Below, piece by piece: positions 1 to 10,038 of a DNA stretch of 64,000 nt. The translations under genes were made by a program, and so were the position numbers. Location: contig NC_080557.1 in the NCBI RefSeq assembly GCF_030253575.1, positions 47,458,501 to 47,522,500 of the forward strand, read 5' to 3'. This DNA is from Rhododendron vialii (taxonomy: Eukaryota > Streptophyta > Magnoliopsida > Ericales > Ericaceae). Positions within the stretch are counted from its first letter, which is position 1; every line of letters begins with the position of its first letter. Under the pieces are notes generated by a model that searched no databases, was not told the DNA's origin, and saw nothing but the letters and a program-made list of their open reading frames with translations.

Positions 1-600
1 CAATTCACAAATCAATGCAATGTAAACAACCCAACTAATTAAAGTTGGAAAATCAGTGAATGAATGATTGTTTGGTTACTTATATTGAGAGTGATGAATT
101 ATTTACCATTGATGAGTAATTATTCAGTGGTCTTGAGACACCGACATGTGGTGCCCAAACATCTTTATCCGTCGCAAATTTTCGTAGTATCCATACACTT
201 AATATTGAGCCCCACAAAAATGTATAGTGGATAAAGATGTTGGATGGCCCAAGATTTTTATAATTTGTACGGGTGTGCGTGTTTTATTCTAGCACTTTTC
301 TGTTTGCATGAAGGAGCTTTAATGCTCTTTTCCCCCATTAATGAGTACCAAGTCCAAAGAGAAAAAGAAAAGAAGTGGGTTATTAATGCACAAAACGGTG
401 CCATGTGAGGGACAGCAGCAACTGCCTTGGCCACAAGGGCTGTAGGCACATACTCCATATACAACTTTTCCTCAAATCTCTTATTACTACAACTTTCTGT
501 ACAGAGAGAGAGAGAGAGGGGGGGGTGTAAAATGTTAACGAAAGAATAAATAAACCACACCATTTGAAGAACCAGCTCTTATATATCATCAATTGAGCAA
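1..600. other. Intergenic DNA downstream of the receptor kinase
   Basis: No coding gene is visible. A short inverted repeat pairs about 158-170 (AACATCTTTATCC) with about 229-241 (GGATAAAGATGTT), suggesting a small MITE-like or hairpin element. A GA tract lies near 500-520. The stretch from about 600 to 827 probably holds the 3' UTR of the minus-strand kinase gene. Confidence 0.5.
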
Positions 601-827
601 GACCAATAAAGATTTAGGCAGCAAAAACACATAAAAATATGCTATATTTCTCTTTACAGGGGAAAAAGTTGCTACTATAACTTTATATATATACACCTAC
701 ACCTCTTCACAATGGAGAGCCATGATTCCAATCTCAGGAACCACACAATGTAATCAACAAATGAATGATGTCAAAGACTTCGAATGATCCTTCTCGATCA
801 ACCCAAGCAAATCGCTTACAATTTTCA

Positions 828-2867
828 TCAAGTGCCAGAATTCTCCCCTTCTTCCTTGTTATGTCTCAATGGGAGGGCGGAATTCTCTCCTTCTTCCTTG
901 TTATGTCTCAAAGGGCGGCCGGAAGTCTCTCCTTCTTCCTTGCTATGTCTCGAAGGGTGGCCATTCTCAGACGTATAAGGTTGATAACCAGCAGCAGTGG
1001 ACAGATTGCCAGAGCCACTACTGCTCATAGATTTCTCAATATCATCAATATTCGCAATAAGAGGGATCGGTCGTTCTGGTATAGAAGGCATTGGCAAATC
1101 CATGTCCAAAATCTTCACAACTTGGTCCATTGTTGGCCTAGCATACAATTGCGGGTGAGAACAAAGAACTGCAACTAACACATACTTCTCCAAAACTTCC
1201 GGAGGCCCCAAATCCAGCATCCCATCTTCAATCACATCCAAAGCTCTCCCTTTTCTAACCAAATCCCACGCCCATTCGGTCACTAGCGAAGGTTGCCCAT
1301 CGTTAACTGCCATAAGCGCCTTTTTTCCACTTAGAAGCTCAAGAAACACAACCCCAAAGCTATACACATCGCTCCTCTCCGTCAATTGCCCATAAAGGGC
1401 ATATTCAGGAGCAACATAGCCCATTGTCCCGGCAACTCTTGTGCTCAAATGAGTCATCCCCTCTGGATTGAACTTAGCGAGTCCAAAATCCGCAACCTTA
1501 GGCTCAAAATTCTCATCCAAAAGTATATTACTAGCTTTGATATCCCTATGAATGATCCCCGGCTGAGCACCGTAGTGCAAATAGGCCAGCCCGCGAGCTG
1601 TTCCGAGCGCGATCTTCTGGCGAACCGGCCAACTGAGCTTCTCCTCACTCATCCCAAACAGGTGATCATGGAGGCTCCCATTCCTCATCAAATCACACAC
1701 TATTATCCTCTGGTGCCCTTCCAATGGCGTAGTTGCGGTGCAGTACCCTCTCAAAGCCACTAAATTCACGTGCCGAACGCTAGCTATGACTTCCACCTCA
1801 TGGGCAAAAGTTGCATCGCCTGATTCAGAACAGTTCTTGAACCTCTTCATTGCAACTTCAGACCCATCTTGCAACACCCCCTTGTACACATTCCCATACC
1901 CTCCTCTCCCAATTATGTTATCCCTATTGAAATTCTTAGTAGCTTGTCTAATGTCATCAATTGTGTACCTAACTAGAGTAGTACTCTGGTTGATTGATTC
2001 CATTTCAACAGCCAAACTCGTTTCTCTTCCACTAATGATTTTCCTCTTCTTTTTCCCCAATCTCCTCCAAATAAAACAGAACCCACCAAAACCCAGAGAC
2101 AGAAAAACCACAAAAAGTATCACAACTACCCAAATTACAATGTTTCTCTGGTTATTATTATTCGAACTGGGTGAATTGTCGAAATTGAAACCGAACAAAC
2201 ACTGAGCCGTACCGTGATCGGTGGGGCCGAACTGGTTGGCGAAGGCGGCGGCGTATATCGAGGGGTACGCCGTGCAATCGCTGAGGTTCCCGATCGATCC
2301 TCCGGTCAGGTACGACGCCTGGAGGCTGGAGAGGCTGGTGGTGCACGACGCGCACGGCGCGCCGTTGTACAAGGACTGGTTGCAGGCGGAGACGACGTCG
2401 CTCAGGGCGGATGGCCGGACGAGGGCTTCGAACTGGGCTCTGGTGGTGATGTTCATGCAGCCCTGGGAGATCCAGTCGGTCTGGAAGCCGCAGGCGGTGC
2501 GGACGTCGAAGCCGGATACGAACGAGTCGACGAGGGATTGGTAAGCGGCCCAGCAGGATGAGGCGGAGGTTAACGGGGGGAGGAAGTTGTTTGAGGCTTG
2601 GAGGTAGAGGGATTCGACCAAGCGGAGGCCTTGTTTGATGTACTGGCAACGGGTGGCGGTGTCGAGGTTGGCGGTTGGGGTGTTGGAGACGCCTACGAGT
2701 TGTTCGAGGGCGGTGAAATTGAGTGGGCATGAGGCGGCGGCGGCGGTGGTGGTGTTTGTGGATTGGAGGAGGCGGCGGGAGGTGCTGGTGGAGGAGGAGG
2801 AGGAGGAGGAGGAGGAGAGAGGAGAGAGGAGGAGGAGGAGGAGGAGAGAGAGGAAGAGGAGGGACAT
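828..2867 (-). CDS. SPARK-domain receptor-like protein kinase (At1g11050 type)
   Basis: Single-exon gene of 679 residues. The start is the ATG at 2865-2867, followed by a Leu/Ser-rich signal peptide (about residues 1-22). The extracellular part (about 45-230) begins SCPLNFTALEQLVGV and is cysteine-rich, as in SPARK-domain receptors. One membrane helix lies at about 242-267 (NIVIWVVVILFVVFLSLGF), followed by the basic stop-transfer GKKKRK. The kinase domain spans about 314-586: glycine loop IGRGGYGNVYKG (319-330), VAMK lysine 341, HRDIK (440-444), DFG (460-462) and APE (486-488). All catalytic residues are present, so an active plasma-membrane Ser/Thr kinase is expected. The C-terminal tail ends in three 14-residue repeats. 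Lack of introns and domain order fit the Arabidopsis At1g11050 group, recalled from family knowledge. The ligand and pathway cannot be seen. The region upstream of the gene is tandemly duplicated. Confidence 0.96.
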   Translation of the reverse strand: MSLLFLSLLLLLLLSPLSSSSSSSSSTSTSRRLLQSTNTTTAAAASCPLNFTALEQLVGVSNTPTANLDTATRCQYIKQGLRLVESLYLQASNNFLPPLTSASSCWAAYQSLVDSFVSGFDVRTACGFQTDWISQGCMNITTRAQFEALVRPSALSDVVSACNQSLYNGAPCASCTTSLSSLQASYLTGGSIGNLSDCTAYPSIYAAAFANQFGPTDHGTAQCLFGFNFDNSPSSNNNNQRNIVIWVVVILFVVFLSLGFGGFCFIWRRLGKKKRKIISGRETSLAVEMESINQSTTLVRYTIDDIRQATKNFNRDNIIGRGGYGNVYKGVLQDGSEVAMKRFKNCSESGDATFAHEVEVIASVRHVNLVALRGYCTATTPLEGHQRIIVCDLMRNGSLHDHLFGMSEEKLSWPVRQKIALGTARGLAYLHYGAQPGIIHRDIKASNILLDENFEPKVADFGLAKFNPEGMTHLSTRVAGTMGYVAPEYALYGQLTERSDVYSFGVVFLELLSGKKALMAVNDGQPSLVTEWAWDLVRKGRALDVIEDGMLDLGPPEVLEKYVLVAVLCSHPQLYARPTMDQVVKILDMDLPMPSIPERPIPLIANIDDIEKSMSSSGSGNLSTAAGYQPYTSENGHPSRHSKEEGETSGRPLRHNKEEGENSALPLRHNKEEGENSGT
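838..963 (-). repeat. 42-bp minisatellite, 3 copies, inside the kinase CDS
   Basis: Three head-to-tail units at 838-879, 880-921 and 922-963, each 42 bp and so in frame. They encode three copies of a 14-residue charged repeat of the form PLRHNKEEGENSAL at the C-terminus of the receptor kinase (about residues 638-679). The unit nearest the kinase domain is the most diverged (SRHSKEEGETSGR). Confidence 0.9.
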
Positions 2868-3599
2868 CGGGGACTGAGAGCTCCACTGAGGTTAGGGAAT
2901 TGTCTTCGCCGCCGTCGTTTTGGGAGGAGTTGTAGAGGGACTCCAAGTGAGGGAGTCTGACTTTAACCGGCAGCCGTGTGAGGCTTGTTTCCGGGAACGC
3001 GTTTGTATTTTAATCGGGACGTCCAAACTGGGCCCCACAGCACCTCTTACCCACTTCCATGATTTTTCTCCCCATCAAAAGAGACTATTTTGGGTGATCG
3101 TGACATTTTCGGGAGACCTACAGGCTACAAGTGATGTCCCAGTAAATATGAATTCTTTAGCTCGGGGGATTTTCTTGAGATGACACCGTCTTCATGACTG
3201 GATGGTTTTGGAGACACTTTTAAATAGTGATCCAACACATTCAATTTCTATAGCATGCCGATGCATATAGTTCCTCAAGTGAGGTGCAGTATAACTTTTT
3301 AAGATGCGCTCGTTATGATTAAAACCGTTTATATATCATATTGACTATATAGAACTTTGTTTGTACGAAAAATTGAATTAATCGAACATATGCAATCACA
3401 ACATCGTTAAGATAGAGTTATTTTGTAATTTATTCTCTAAAATATAATAATCATCCATTTTTTAGAACATAAATGATCTCTTGGTACCAAGTTACCTCAT
3501 TATTATTATCTTTTCTAACGTTGTATCTAATTAATTTTTGGTTTTTTCATCAACAAAAGTTTATGACAAAATACGGTACTAATTGTGATTATCTCAAAG

Positions 3600-3870
3600 A
3601 AAGGGCAGCGGCGGTGTTTGAGGATTGGTTGAGGCGGCAGTGGAGGTGGTGGGGGAGGTGGAGCGAGAAGTTGGTTGGCGGGGTGGATGGATAGGCGTAG
3701 AAATGAGGGAGTTGACTTCAACCGGCGGCCGGGAGGAGGGGTGTTTCTGGGAAGGAGTTTTTGGTTGGAACATTTTTTGGGACATCACTGGGGCCTACAA
3801 CCCAATCGACAAATGGGACCTGCAACCCCTCTCACTCATTTCCACGTGTTTTCTCTATCGAAGTTTGTGC
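3600..3870 (-). pseudogene. Older relic of the kinase 5' end and leader
   Basis: The stretch resembles the receptor-kinase start region at about 2730-3060. A GGCGG-rich block at about 3605-3670 resembles the Ala/Ser-rich N-terminus. Then come a phrase at about 3705-3760 (GTTGACTTCAACCGGC) matching about 2950-2990, and a block at about 3780-3850 matching about 3015-3060 (ACTGGGGCC, then CACTCATTTCC versus ACTGGGCCCC, then CCCACTTCC). No open frame survives. A diverged copy is also present in unit 2 at about 11025-11620, so this smaller duplication is older than the large one. Confidence 0.5.
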
Positions 3871-3929
3871 TTTCTTTTCTAGTCAAAGTCAAACGTCAAA
3901 AAAACAGAACTGTATTATTGAGGGAAGAA

Positions 3930-4177
3930 CTAAGGTCGTTTTCGAATGGAAAATAAGTAGTATTTATTTTTTAAAAAAGTAATTTTAAATTTAAAAATTA
4001 TGTATTTATGTAATTAATTTTTATTATCAATATTGAAGTTATTTGATAAATCTTATTGAGATCTTTTATACGGAGCAAAAAATATAAAAAAATTATTTTT
4101 CATTTATATTATTTTTAAGTTTGAAAATATAAAATAAGTATTTATTTTTTTTAAAGTGTTATGGAATAGGGCCTTAG
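3930..4177. mobile_element. hAT-like MITE (TIR CTAAGG), unit 1 copy
   Basis: An AT-rich 248-bp stretch is bounded by CTAAGGTCG and its approximate inverse GGGCCTTAG. It is partly self-complementary, with a core near 4060 containing TTATTGAGATC. The orthologous position in unit 2 (11681-11887) keeps a shorter copy, so the element predates the large duplication. A related inverted copy lies at 5291-5515. No coding capacity. Confidence 0.6.
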
Positions 4178-5290
4178 AAAGATGTCATTCAAGAGTCACC
4201 AACGTGTAATCACTTTTTCTTGATTTTTTTTTTGGGCAAACTTCATTTATATTATCTACTAGTACTTCACTACACTTGTACATTTTTTAATAAGGTTGCA
4301 TGAAATTAAAAAAATACTCCTACTAGTTTTTAATTTAGTTATTTCTTCACGCGTGAAATGGTAAAACTTTTTATTTTATAGAAAAGAAAAGACATGAAGA
4401 AAAAGAGAGTTCCAACTGAAGGTCATTAGAGTACTAGGGCAAAGATTATTCAGCGGGATTTGCACTTGGTCTTTCCATCCCAAATCATTGCAGTGGTAAA
4501 TGAATTTGGAGTAACATGTGACAGTGCATAAAAAGATTAAATAATTTTTCTTCCTAAGAGGTCGTGGATGGATGAAATTTTTTGTTATATTCAGAAAGTT
4601 GATCGCTCCTAGATTGAATTGAAGCATAAGTAATCATATTCTCACGCAAATGCTACACAAACTGGCCAAACATATGAATCTTAGGACTTGTTTGATGATG
4701 GTGGGACTAAGGCGAGGGGATTAAGGGTGTGCCAACATGTTTCCTCTCTTTTTTTTCGTTGTCCAGTGTTTGTTTACACACAACATTAAGGCCAAAACGA
4801 ATAATAGTGGACTCTTTGTCCATTTAGTAATCCTATTTGCTGGATTAATTAATACCGGATGAGGGGTGGTATTAGCCAGTCTGCCTTCCCCGTTTTATTT
4901 CCCTTCACATCCAATGGTTGGGAAAAAAAAATCCCCATCATCGTTATCCCACTTTTATTCTACTTTAAAACAAAACTCAGTATAACTAATCTCAGAATTC
5001 ATTTTATTTCATCTGTTATTCCGTGAATCCCATATTGTCCCCTCTATTTTCATTCTTAATCCCATTTCAACCAATCATTCCTAAAAGAAATCCGGCAACC
5101 AAATGTGCTTATAGTTTCAGAATCACATTTTTATTCCTCCTAAAATGTCTCTCATCCAAACACCAGTCTAAAGGAGGAAAGAAAACATGTTCAAGTTGAT
5201 ATAATGGGCTTTTGGAAATGTCGGTCGACAGCCCAGGTGCTTATCCACTGGCTGGGCTCAAGTACATCTCATGCCAAAAAGAAAAAGAGA
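4178..5290. other. Non-coding flank of unit 1
   Basis: No supported gene. The sequence is collinear with 11888-13400 in unit 2 except for the private insertions there. At 4655-4671 is a 17-bp sequence that looks like a hAT excision footprint (ACACAAAC, T, GGCCAAAC) at the position where unit 2 carries an intact element flanked by ACCCAAAC. Confidence 0.5.
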
Positions 5291-5515
5291 TTAGGCCGTT
5301 CCATTTTCTTTTAAATTTTTTTTTAAAAAAGAAGGTAATTTCAAACTTAAATATAAAATAAAAATAATTTTTTTTTTTAAATTTTTTTTACACCATTTAA
5401 AAGATCTCAATGAGATCTATCAAACAAGATACATATTGATAGAAAAATTATTTGTGTAAATACATAATTTTTGAGCTTGAAATTACCTTCCTTTTTCTAA
5501 AAATTCTTTTCTTTT
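5291..5515. mobile_element. AT-rich inverted-repeat MITE
   Basis: Two arms pair with each other: about 5323-5348 (GAAGGTAATTTCAAACTT) and about 5473-5498 (AGCTTGAAATTACCTTCC). The centre contains AAAGATCTCAATGAGATC, also found inverted in the element at 3930-4177, so the two are relatives. Unit 2 lacks it at the matching place. There the flank continues directly, next to a different MITE at 13404. Confidence 0.55.
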
Positions 5516-6362
5516 GAGAAACTGAAACACATATAGTTGGGCTTGACTTTGGTAGTACTAATTTGGTTAGTCAGTGATGATTCTGAACTGCACTTCTTTT
5601 GTGTTAATTAGCGTTATAAAAATTCTTGAGTCCTGTTAACTCTTTTGGCCTCAATTTGTATAAAACTTTGTTCTTCTGATTTTACTGGGATTCCCGTAAA
5701 AAGGCAGTAGGACTAGTTCCCAAGGGTTAATTGAAGTGCGCGTAAGCTGATCCGAAGACTTGAGTCATTCTGTTTGAAGCCACTACTTAAGTTCTCTCAT
5801 TCAGGATGTCATCATGCACCATTTAAATTTCCATCCTGAAATTACATAAATGTAACGCCCCCAATTTTTGGGTACGTTAAATGAGGCATTTATTATATAA
5901 TAAAGAGAGTCTGGCTCATTATTACATCATAAATACATCATAAGGAAAAGGTACATTTATTCAACAAGGAAGGAAACTAGGGTTCCTAATACTACTCTGC
6001 TTGCTCTTCCATCCTAGCAAGCTCCTCTGCTCCAAAAGCTTCCACGGTGTACATCTTATCCTGTTCATCTAAGAAATCTGACACATTATACCGGCGTCGC
6101 CACCCATATAATATGTCAGGGTCACCAAAAAGGCAACACCGTGAGCTACAACGCTCAATAGAGTAAACCCTACCCACTAACTCATAACTTACAAACAGTA
6201 AATCATATACGACGAATAGTAACAATCACACATCCACATTCACTATTCAAGTATCGTTGGTGTCCATGTTTTTTCTGTGTTTCTCCTACGCAACTCATCG
6301 TAGACCGTGTCTCCATTTTCACTTTTCATCACCAAATCAACATTTTCAAAATCCGTTTTTAA

Positions 6363-6566
6363 CACACCCAACCTCGGTTCCGCCGTTCCGGGTTCCCGAG
6401 TATCCTCACAATGGTTCCGCCGCACCGGGTTCCCATTGGCACACATTTGCATTGGCTCCTCTCCGCGGATAACCAAGCCACACACCCAACCTCGGTTCCG
6501 CCGTTCCGGGTTCCCGAGTATCCTCACAATGGTTCCGCCGTCCCGGGTTCCCATTGGCACACATTC
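6363..6566. repeat. 118-bp tandem repeat inside the LTR
   Basis: The phrase CACACCCAACCTCGGTTCCG starts at 6363 and again at 6481, followed in both by matching sequence through GTTCCCATTGGCACACAT. This gives a period of 118 bp, one full copy and most of a second. Long frames across it exist on both strands only because the repeat lacks stops. Confidence 0.85.
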
Positions 6567-7359
6567 ACACACACATCTCACATAATGCCATCAAAATCGG
6601 TCATTATGTAGTTTCAAAAATATTTCCTCCTTCGAAACACATTTTTCTTGTTAACCACACCCTAGGTGTCATGTTTTTATTTTCTCGATTTTCGTGTCTC
6701 GTTCTCATGCATAGACTCCGCGGTAGGACTTTTCACATACGCAACCATAAATCATTCATTGTAATCTAACAAGATCATCCAATTCTATATTGCTAAGCAT
6801 GCTCGAAAAGATCAAAATATGAATACTTCAAATCAAGCGTTAAAATCTTATCTTTCGAAAATCGTTATATCTTACTTTTTGAGAAATTCAATACAACATA
6901 TGTTTATTTAAGACAAAGTCATTTATCCAACATGTTCATACCTCCATTAGTGAGATAAACTTATTGACAATCATGCATTTTAAACGATAAGCTTATTTAC
7001 TTGAAACCAAACAATAGATAATCTTATCTACGATATTGATACTTTGAATCAAGAACATGCTACTCTCTAACGTAGATTTTATACTATACGTAGAGTTATT
7101 GGATTAGGGTTCTACGTATACTTAGGGAAGTGAGTAGAGAAAATCTACATGATCGTAATGTCATTTCAAGATTTTGTAAAACGAGCTTGCTATTTATTCC
7201 TAATACTTTAACTTGCCTTATCATAAGCAAAATAACTAAAGTTATACTAGGGAAAATGAGTAGAGATTAATCTACCTTGATCCGAAACTTAGTCGGGGCC
7301 GGATAAGCTAGTTGGAAGATTTCTACGGGCGGTGAAACTTGCAAATCTGGACCAAACTT

Positions 7360-7715
7360 TGGATGGCAGTAACTCGGTCAATATTTGGCCGAATACGATC
7401 GTTCTTGGGTCAAAGTTGAAGCTCTCGAAGTGCTCTACGACTTTCGTGAAGGAAGTTGATCCTAGAAACTACTTTAGGTAGGAGAAAAATGGTGATAAAG
7501 GCAGAGACAGTATGCTGTCTGGAAATGGAAATCCGAGATTTTTACTGAACTTCGGATGCCAATATCTTTGTCATTTCTTCACCGATTGGGATGGTTCTTG
7601 GGTCTAACTTGAAGGTTTCGAAGTGCTCTACAACTTTCTCGAAGGGAGTTGGTTCTAAAAACTACTTTAAGCAGGAGAAAAATGGAGATTCGTGGAGGGC
7701 AGTAAGCTGCCTGGA
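7360..7715. repeat. About 193-bp tandem repeat inside the LTR
   Basis: CGAAGTGCTCTAC occurs at 7426 and 7619, and the surrounding 150 bases match with about 80-85% identity by eye. Both are followed by an AAACTACTTTA phrase, AGGAGAAAAATGG and CAGTA(T/A)GCTG. Lying just downstream of the minus-strand TATA box, it falls in the probable transcribed leader of the LTR. Confidence 0.8.
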
Positions 7716-7788
7716 AAAACAGAAATGGTTTCTAGAGAGAAGTGAGAGCAAGAAGTGATGGTGTGAATTGAATGGAAGGCATGGGGTG

Positions 7789-7798
7789 CTATTTATAG
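7789..7798 (-). promoter_or_regulatory. LTR TATA box
   Basis: The minus strand reads CTATAAATAG, a strong plant TATA box. It is followed about 30 bases downstream by a pyrimidine/A-rich stretch (TTCACACCATCACTTC) suitable for initiation. It is the only such motif placed with the leader-like tandem repeat downstream, and it orients the element minus. Confidence 0.6.
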
Positions 7799-8151
7799 CC
7801 AACACTTGAGCTCCTCCTCCTTCCTCTATGGCCGGCCCCCCTCTCTCTCCTTCCTCCCATGGATTTGCTCCATTGTCATGTCCAATCAAGCTTGAAAGCA
7901 TGCCAAGTCTTCCATGAGTTGTCACTTCCATTTGTTGGCCAAATCTTTAGGTCATCATGAAGGGTTTTGGACTTGTCAAGTCTATGGGGAGGTTGCTTGC
8001 AAGAACGAATGAAATCATTGGCTAACTTTGTACTTTGAAAGACTAGAAATGGGTTGGCATGTAGTCAAAAAAATAGGCTTAAGGCTATAAATGTTGCTTG
8101 TGTAAGTAATCAATACTCATGCACACACTCCACCCCACTCTCTCCATCCGG

Positions 8152-8182
<31 letters not shown>

Positions 8183-9188
8183 TTTGTATCTATATACATC
8201 CAAGAAAATCTAGGAAAGTAAGTCTAGGATTTTAAGACTAGAACATAGGTATGCATGCACGGCAAAGCTAGCCTTGCTTCCTTGGAAGCAAAATGATGAG
8301 ATTCCTTAGCCCATGATTTTGTATTGTCAAATCAAGGCTTTATTGGCAACTTAATTGCTATTAACCAATGGTCAAAAATTCTCCTAGCATTTATTAACCA
8401 TTGGTTAAAGAAGGTAAGTATGAGCTTGAATGACTAGTCAAATCTAGGTTCTCATTATGGCAAGTCTAAGGTTGAAGCAAAATGATGGGATTCTTGTATG
8501 ACTTGTCTTGTCATGCATTTAGGCAAGTCAAAGGTCTAATAACCAAGGGACAAAAATTCCCCTAACAATTATGGACCAAGGGGTAAATGGATATTGGTAA
8601 TAATTTGATATGACTAGTCATGGAAATCTATTGTCCAAGGGATAATATTTTCCCTAACAATTATGGACCAAAGGTTAAAGTTTTCCCTTGCCTTTATTAT
8701 CCAATAGGTAGGGTGAGTAATGATGCTAGGTAAAGTGAAATGACTAAACATAGGAATAAAATGATTACTCCTATAGTCTAATGGTTCAATTAGGGTTCGG
8801 GGGTTCAAAAGGCTCAAAGACGGTCAAAAAGGTCCATCTAGGATTAGGAAATTGTAACTAGATTGAAACGGTAATTAAGGTTTTCTAACGAATTGGTTGG
8901 AAACTAATTCTACTTGCCAAGTAGGATTTCTAGCCAAGAAATATAATTTAAAGATTTTATTTTAACTCACTAGAAAAAAAAATACGAGTGCTTCTACAAG
9001 CATACTTGTCTTTAGAAAATGACTAGATTGCTCGGCGTGAAAGATATAATTTTATAAGTTTCAAATCTAATTATGACGGATTATAAAAATTAAAAAGAAA
9101 TTTTTAGTAGCAAATCCAAGTAATTAAGATAAAATTTAAATATTTAACGAAATTTTTATTTACCAAAAATCAGGGTCGTTACAATAAA

Positions 9189-10033
9189 TTTTCCTATTAT
9201 ACCCCTAGTAATTTTTTATTGATATAAAACGTTCAAGGTTTGGTGGATCAAAAGTCAAACATCGCCAAATCCCCTAGGTAGAGCACTCATCGCCTCAATT
9301 CTTTACTAGAATTGTAAACTTTGAATCTAGTGATAAGGTTGCAATACATAAAATATCTTTGTTCTCCCATCGGTATCAAGGACTCAACAGCATTGAATTC
9401 AAGATAAATTGGGGCCAAGAACTTAGCTTGGTGGTCAAGATTTGTGACTCGGAATTTACTTCCTCTTATAAAGTTTAAGATTCGAATGTCTTATTCTTTT
9501 TAGGATTCAAAAAACATTTTTTTTAAAAATTTCCCCTAGATTCTCTCTGCTCCCAACATGTCTCTCTCTATCTCTCTCCACTTATTACCCCTATTATTTT
9601 TCAAAAAAAATTTCAAACATCAATCCAAACAAAGCTCGGGCGCTATCAACTCTTTTGGAGTGGATCCATATGAGGCATTTTTCTCTAAGGAAAATGACGG
9701 CTCATGACGTGTTTTGATAATTAATACCAATAAAAAACATGCTGAAAACATTTGCTAATGCTGAAAATGTAATTGGTCACTCATGATTAGTCAAAATGTG
9801 CGTAAACCCGCCCGAACATATGAGTTGTAAAAAAAGGAAACAAGAGGGGAATTGAGATGGCAAGATCAAGATGGAAAGGGAATGAACGCAGGAATTAGTT
9901 AGCTAGCCTGGTAAACTACGTAGCTAATCCGAGCAGACAAACATAACGTAAGTAGGAATTAGGATCACCAACCAAGAATTCTTTTGTCGGTACCAAGTTT
10001 AAATTAATGGTGACAAAACTTATACCTGAATCA
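9189..10033. other. Right part of duplication unit 1
   Basis: No gene is seen. 9189-9440 matches 13880-14165 and 9640-10033 matches about 14190-14529, including the end phrase CTTATACCTGAATCAA just before the junction with unit 2. A truncated palindromic MITE (from 9689) sits where unit 2 has none. Confidence 0.7.
9689..9770. mobile_element. Truncated palindromic MITE (GGAAAATGACGG family)
   Basis: Starts with GGAAAATGACGGCTCATG and GTGTTTTGATAATTAATA like the elements at 13404 and 22379, but lacks the inverted right arm, ending after GCTGAAAATG. The matching place in unit 2 (about 14230) lacks it, so it arrived after the duplication. Confidence 0.65.
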
Positions 10034-10038
10034 ACCAA

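Larger units (their letters stand above)
5851..9183 (-). mobile_element. Solo LTR (3,333 bp) of an LTR retrotransposon
   Basis: The element starts TGTAACGCCCC and ends GGGTCGTTACA, so it has TG...CA ends within a short imperfect inverted repeat. It is flanked on both sides by ATAAA (5846-5850 and 9184-9188), a 5-bp target duplication typical of LTR retrotransposons. The paralogous unit has the uninterrupted site at about 13875-13890. No gag, protease, reverse transcriptase or integrase frame is visible and there is no second LTR, so a solo LTR left by LTR-LTR recombination is the simplest reading. A minus-strand TATA box (7789-7798) sets the likely orientation, with U3 on the right. Two internal tandem repeats are present (about 6363-6566 and 7360-7715). 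A large non-autonomous element without LTRs is a less likely alternative. Confidence 0.8.
2577..10038. repeat. Tandem segmental duplication, unit 1 (kinase 5' region)
   Basis: From about codon 97 of the receptor kinase (2577) rightward to about 10033, the sequence recurs in the same order and orientation at 10039-14529. Shared landmarks include the kinase N-terminus, the 5' flank, the block around 4200-4700 (recurs at 11890-12790), the block around 5170-5850 (recurs at 13280-13880) and the block at 9184-9440 (recurs at 13879-14165). Unit 1 is interrupted by the 3.3-kb insertion at 5851-9183. The units differ by many substitutions and by private transposon insertions, so the event is not recent. 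Confidence 0.9.

Noticed and set aside
2158-2946. 262-codon minus-strand frame overlapping the receptor kinase start, Pro/Arg-rich
   Set aside because: It begins with TTG, not ATG, and is the out-of-frame reading of the GC-rich kinase N-terminus.
2635-2960. Plus-strand Glu/Arg/Gly-rich frames opposite the kinase start
   Set aside because: They are complements of the CTC/Ser-Leu signal-peptide repeat and have no independent support.
5992-6225. 77-codon minus-strand frame near the LTR end
   Set aside because: Some acidic, protein-like composition, but it lies wholly in the LTR. Nothing ties it to gag or pol.
6243-6611. Several overlapping frames on both strands inside the LTR
   Set aside because: They follow the 118-bp tandem repeat and lie in a transposon without recognisable protein domains.
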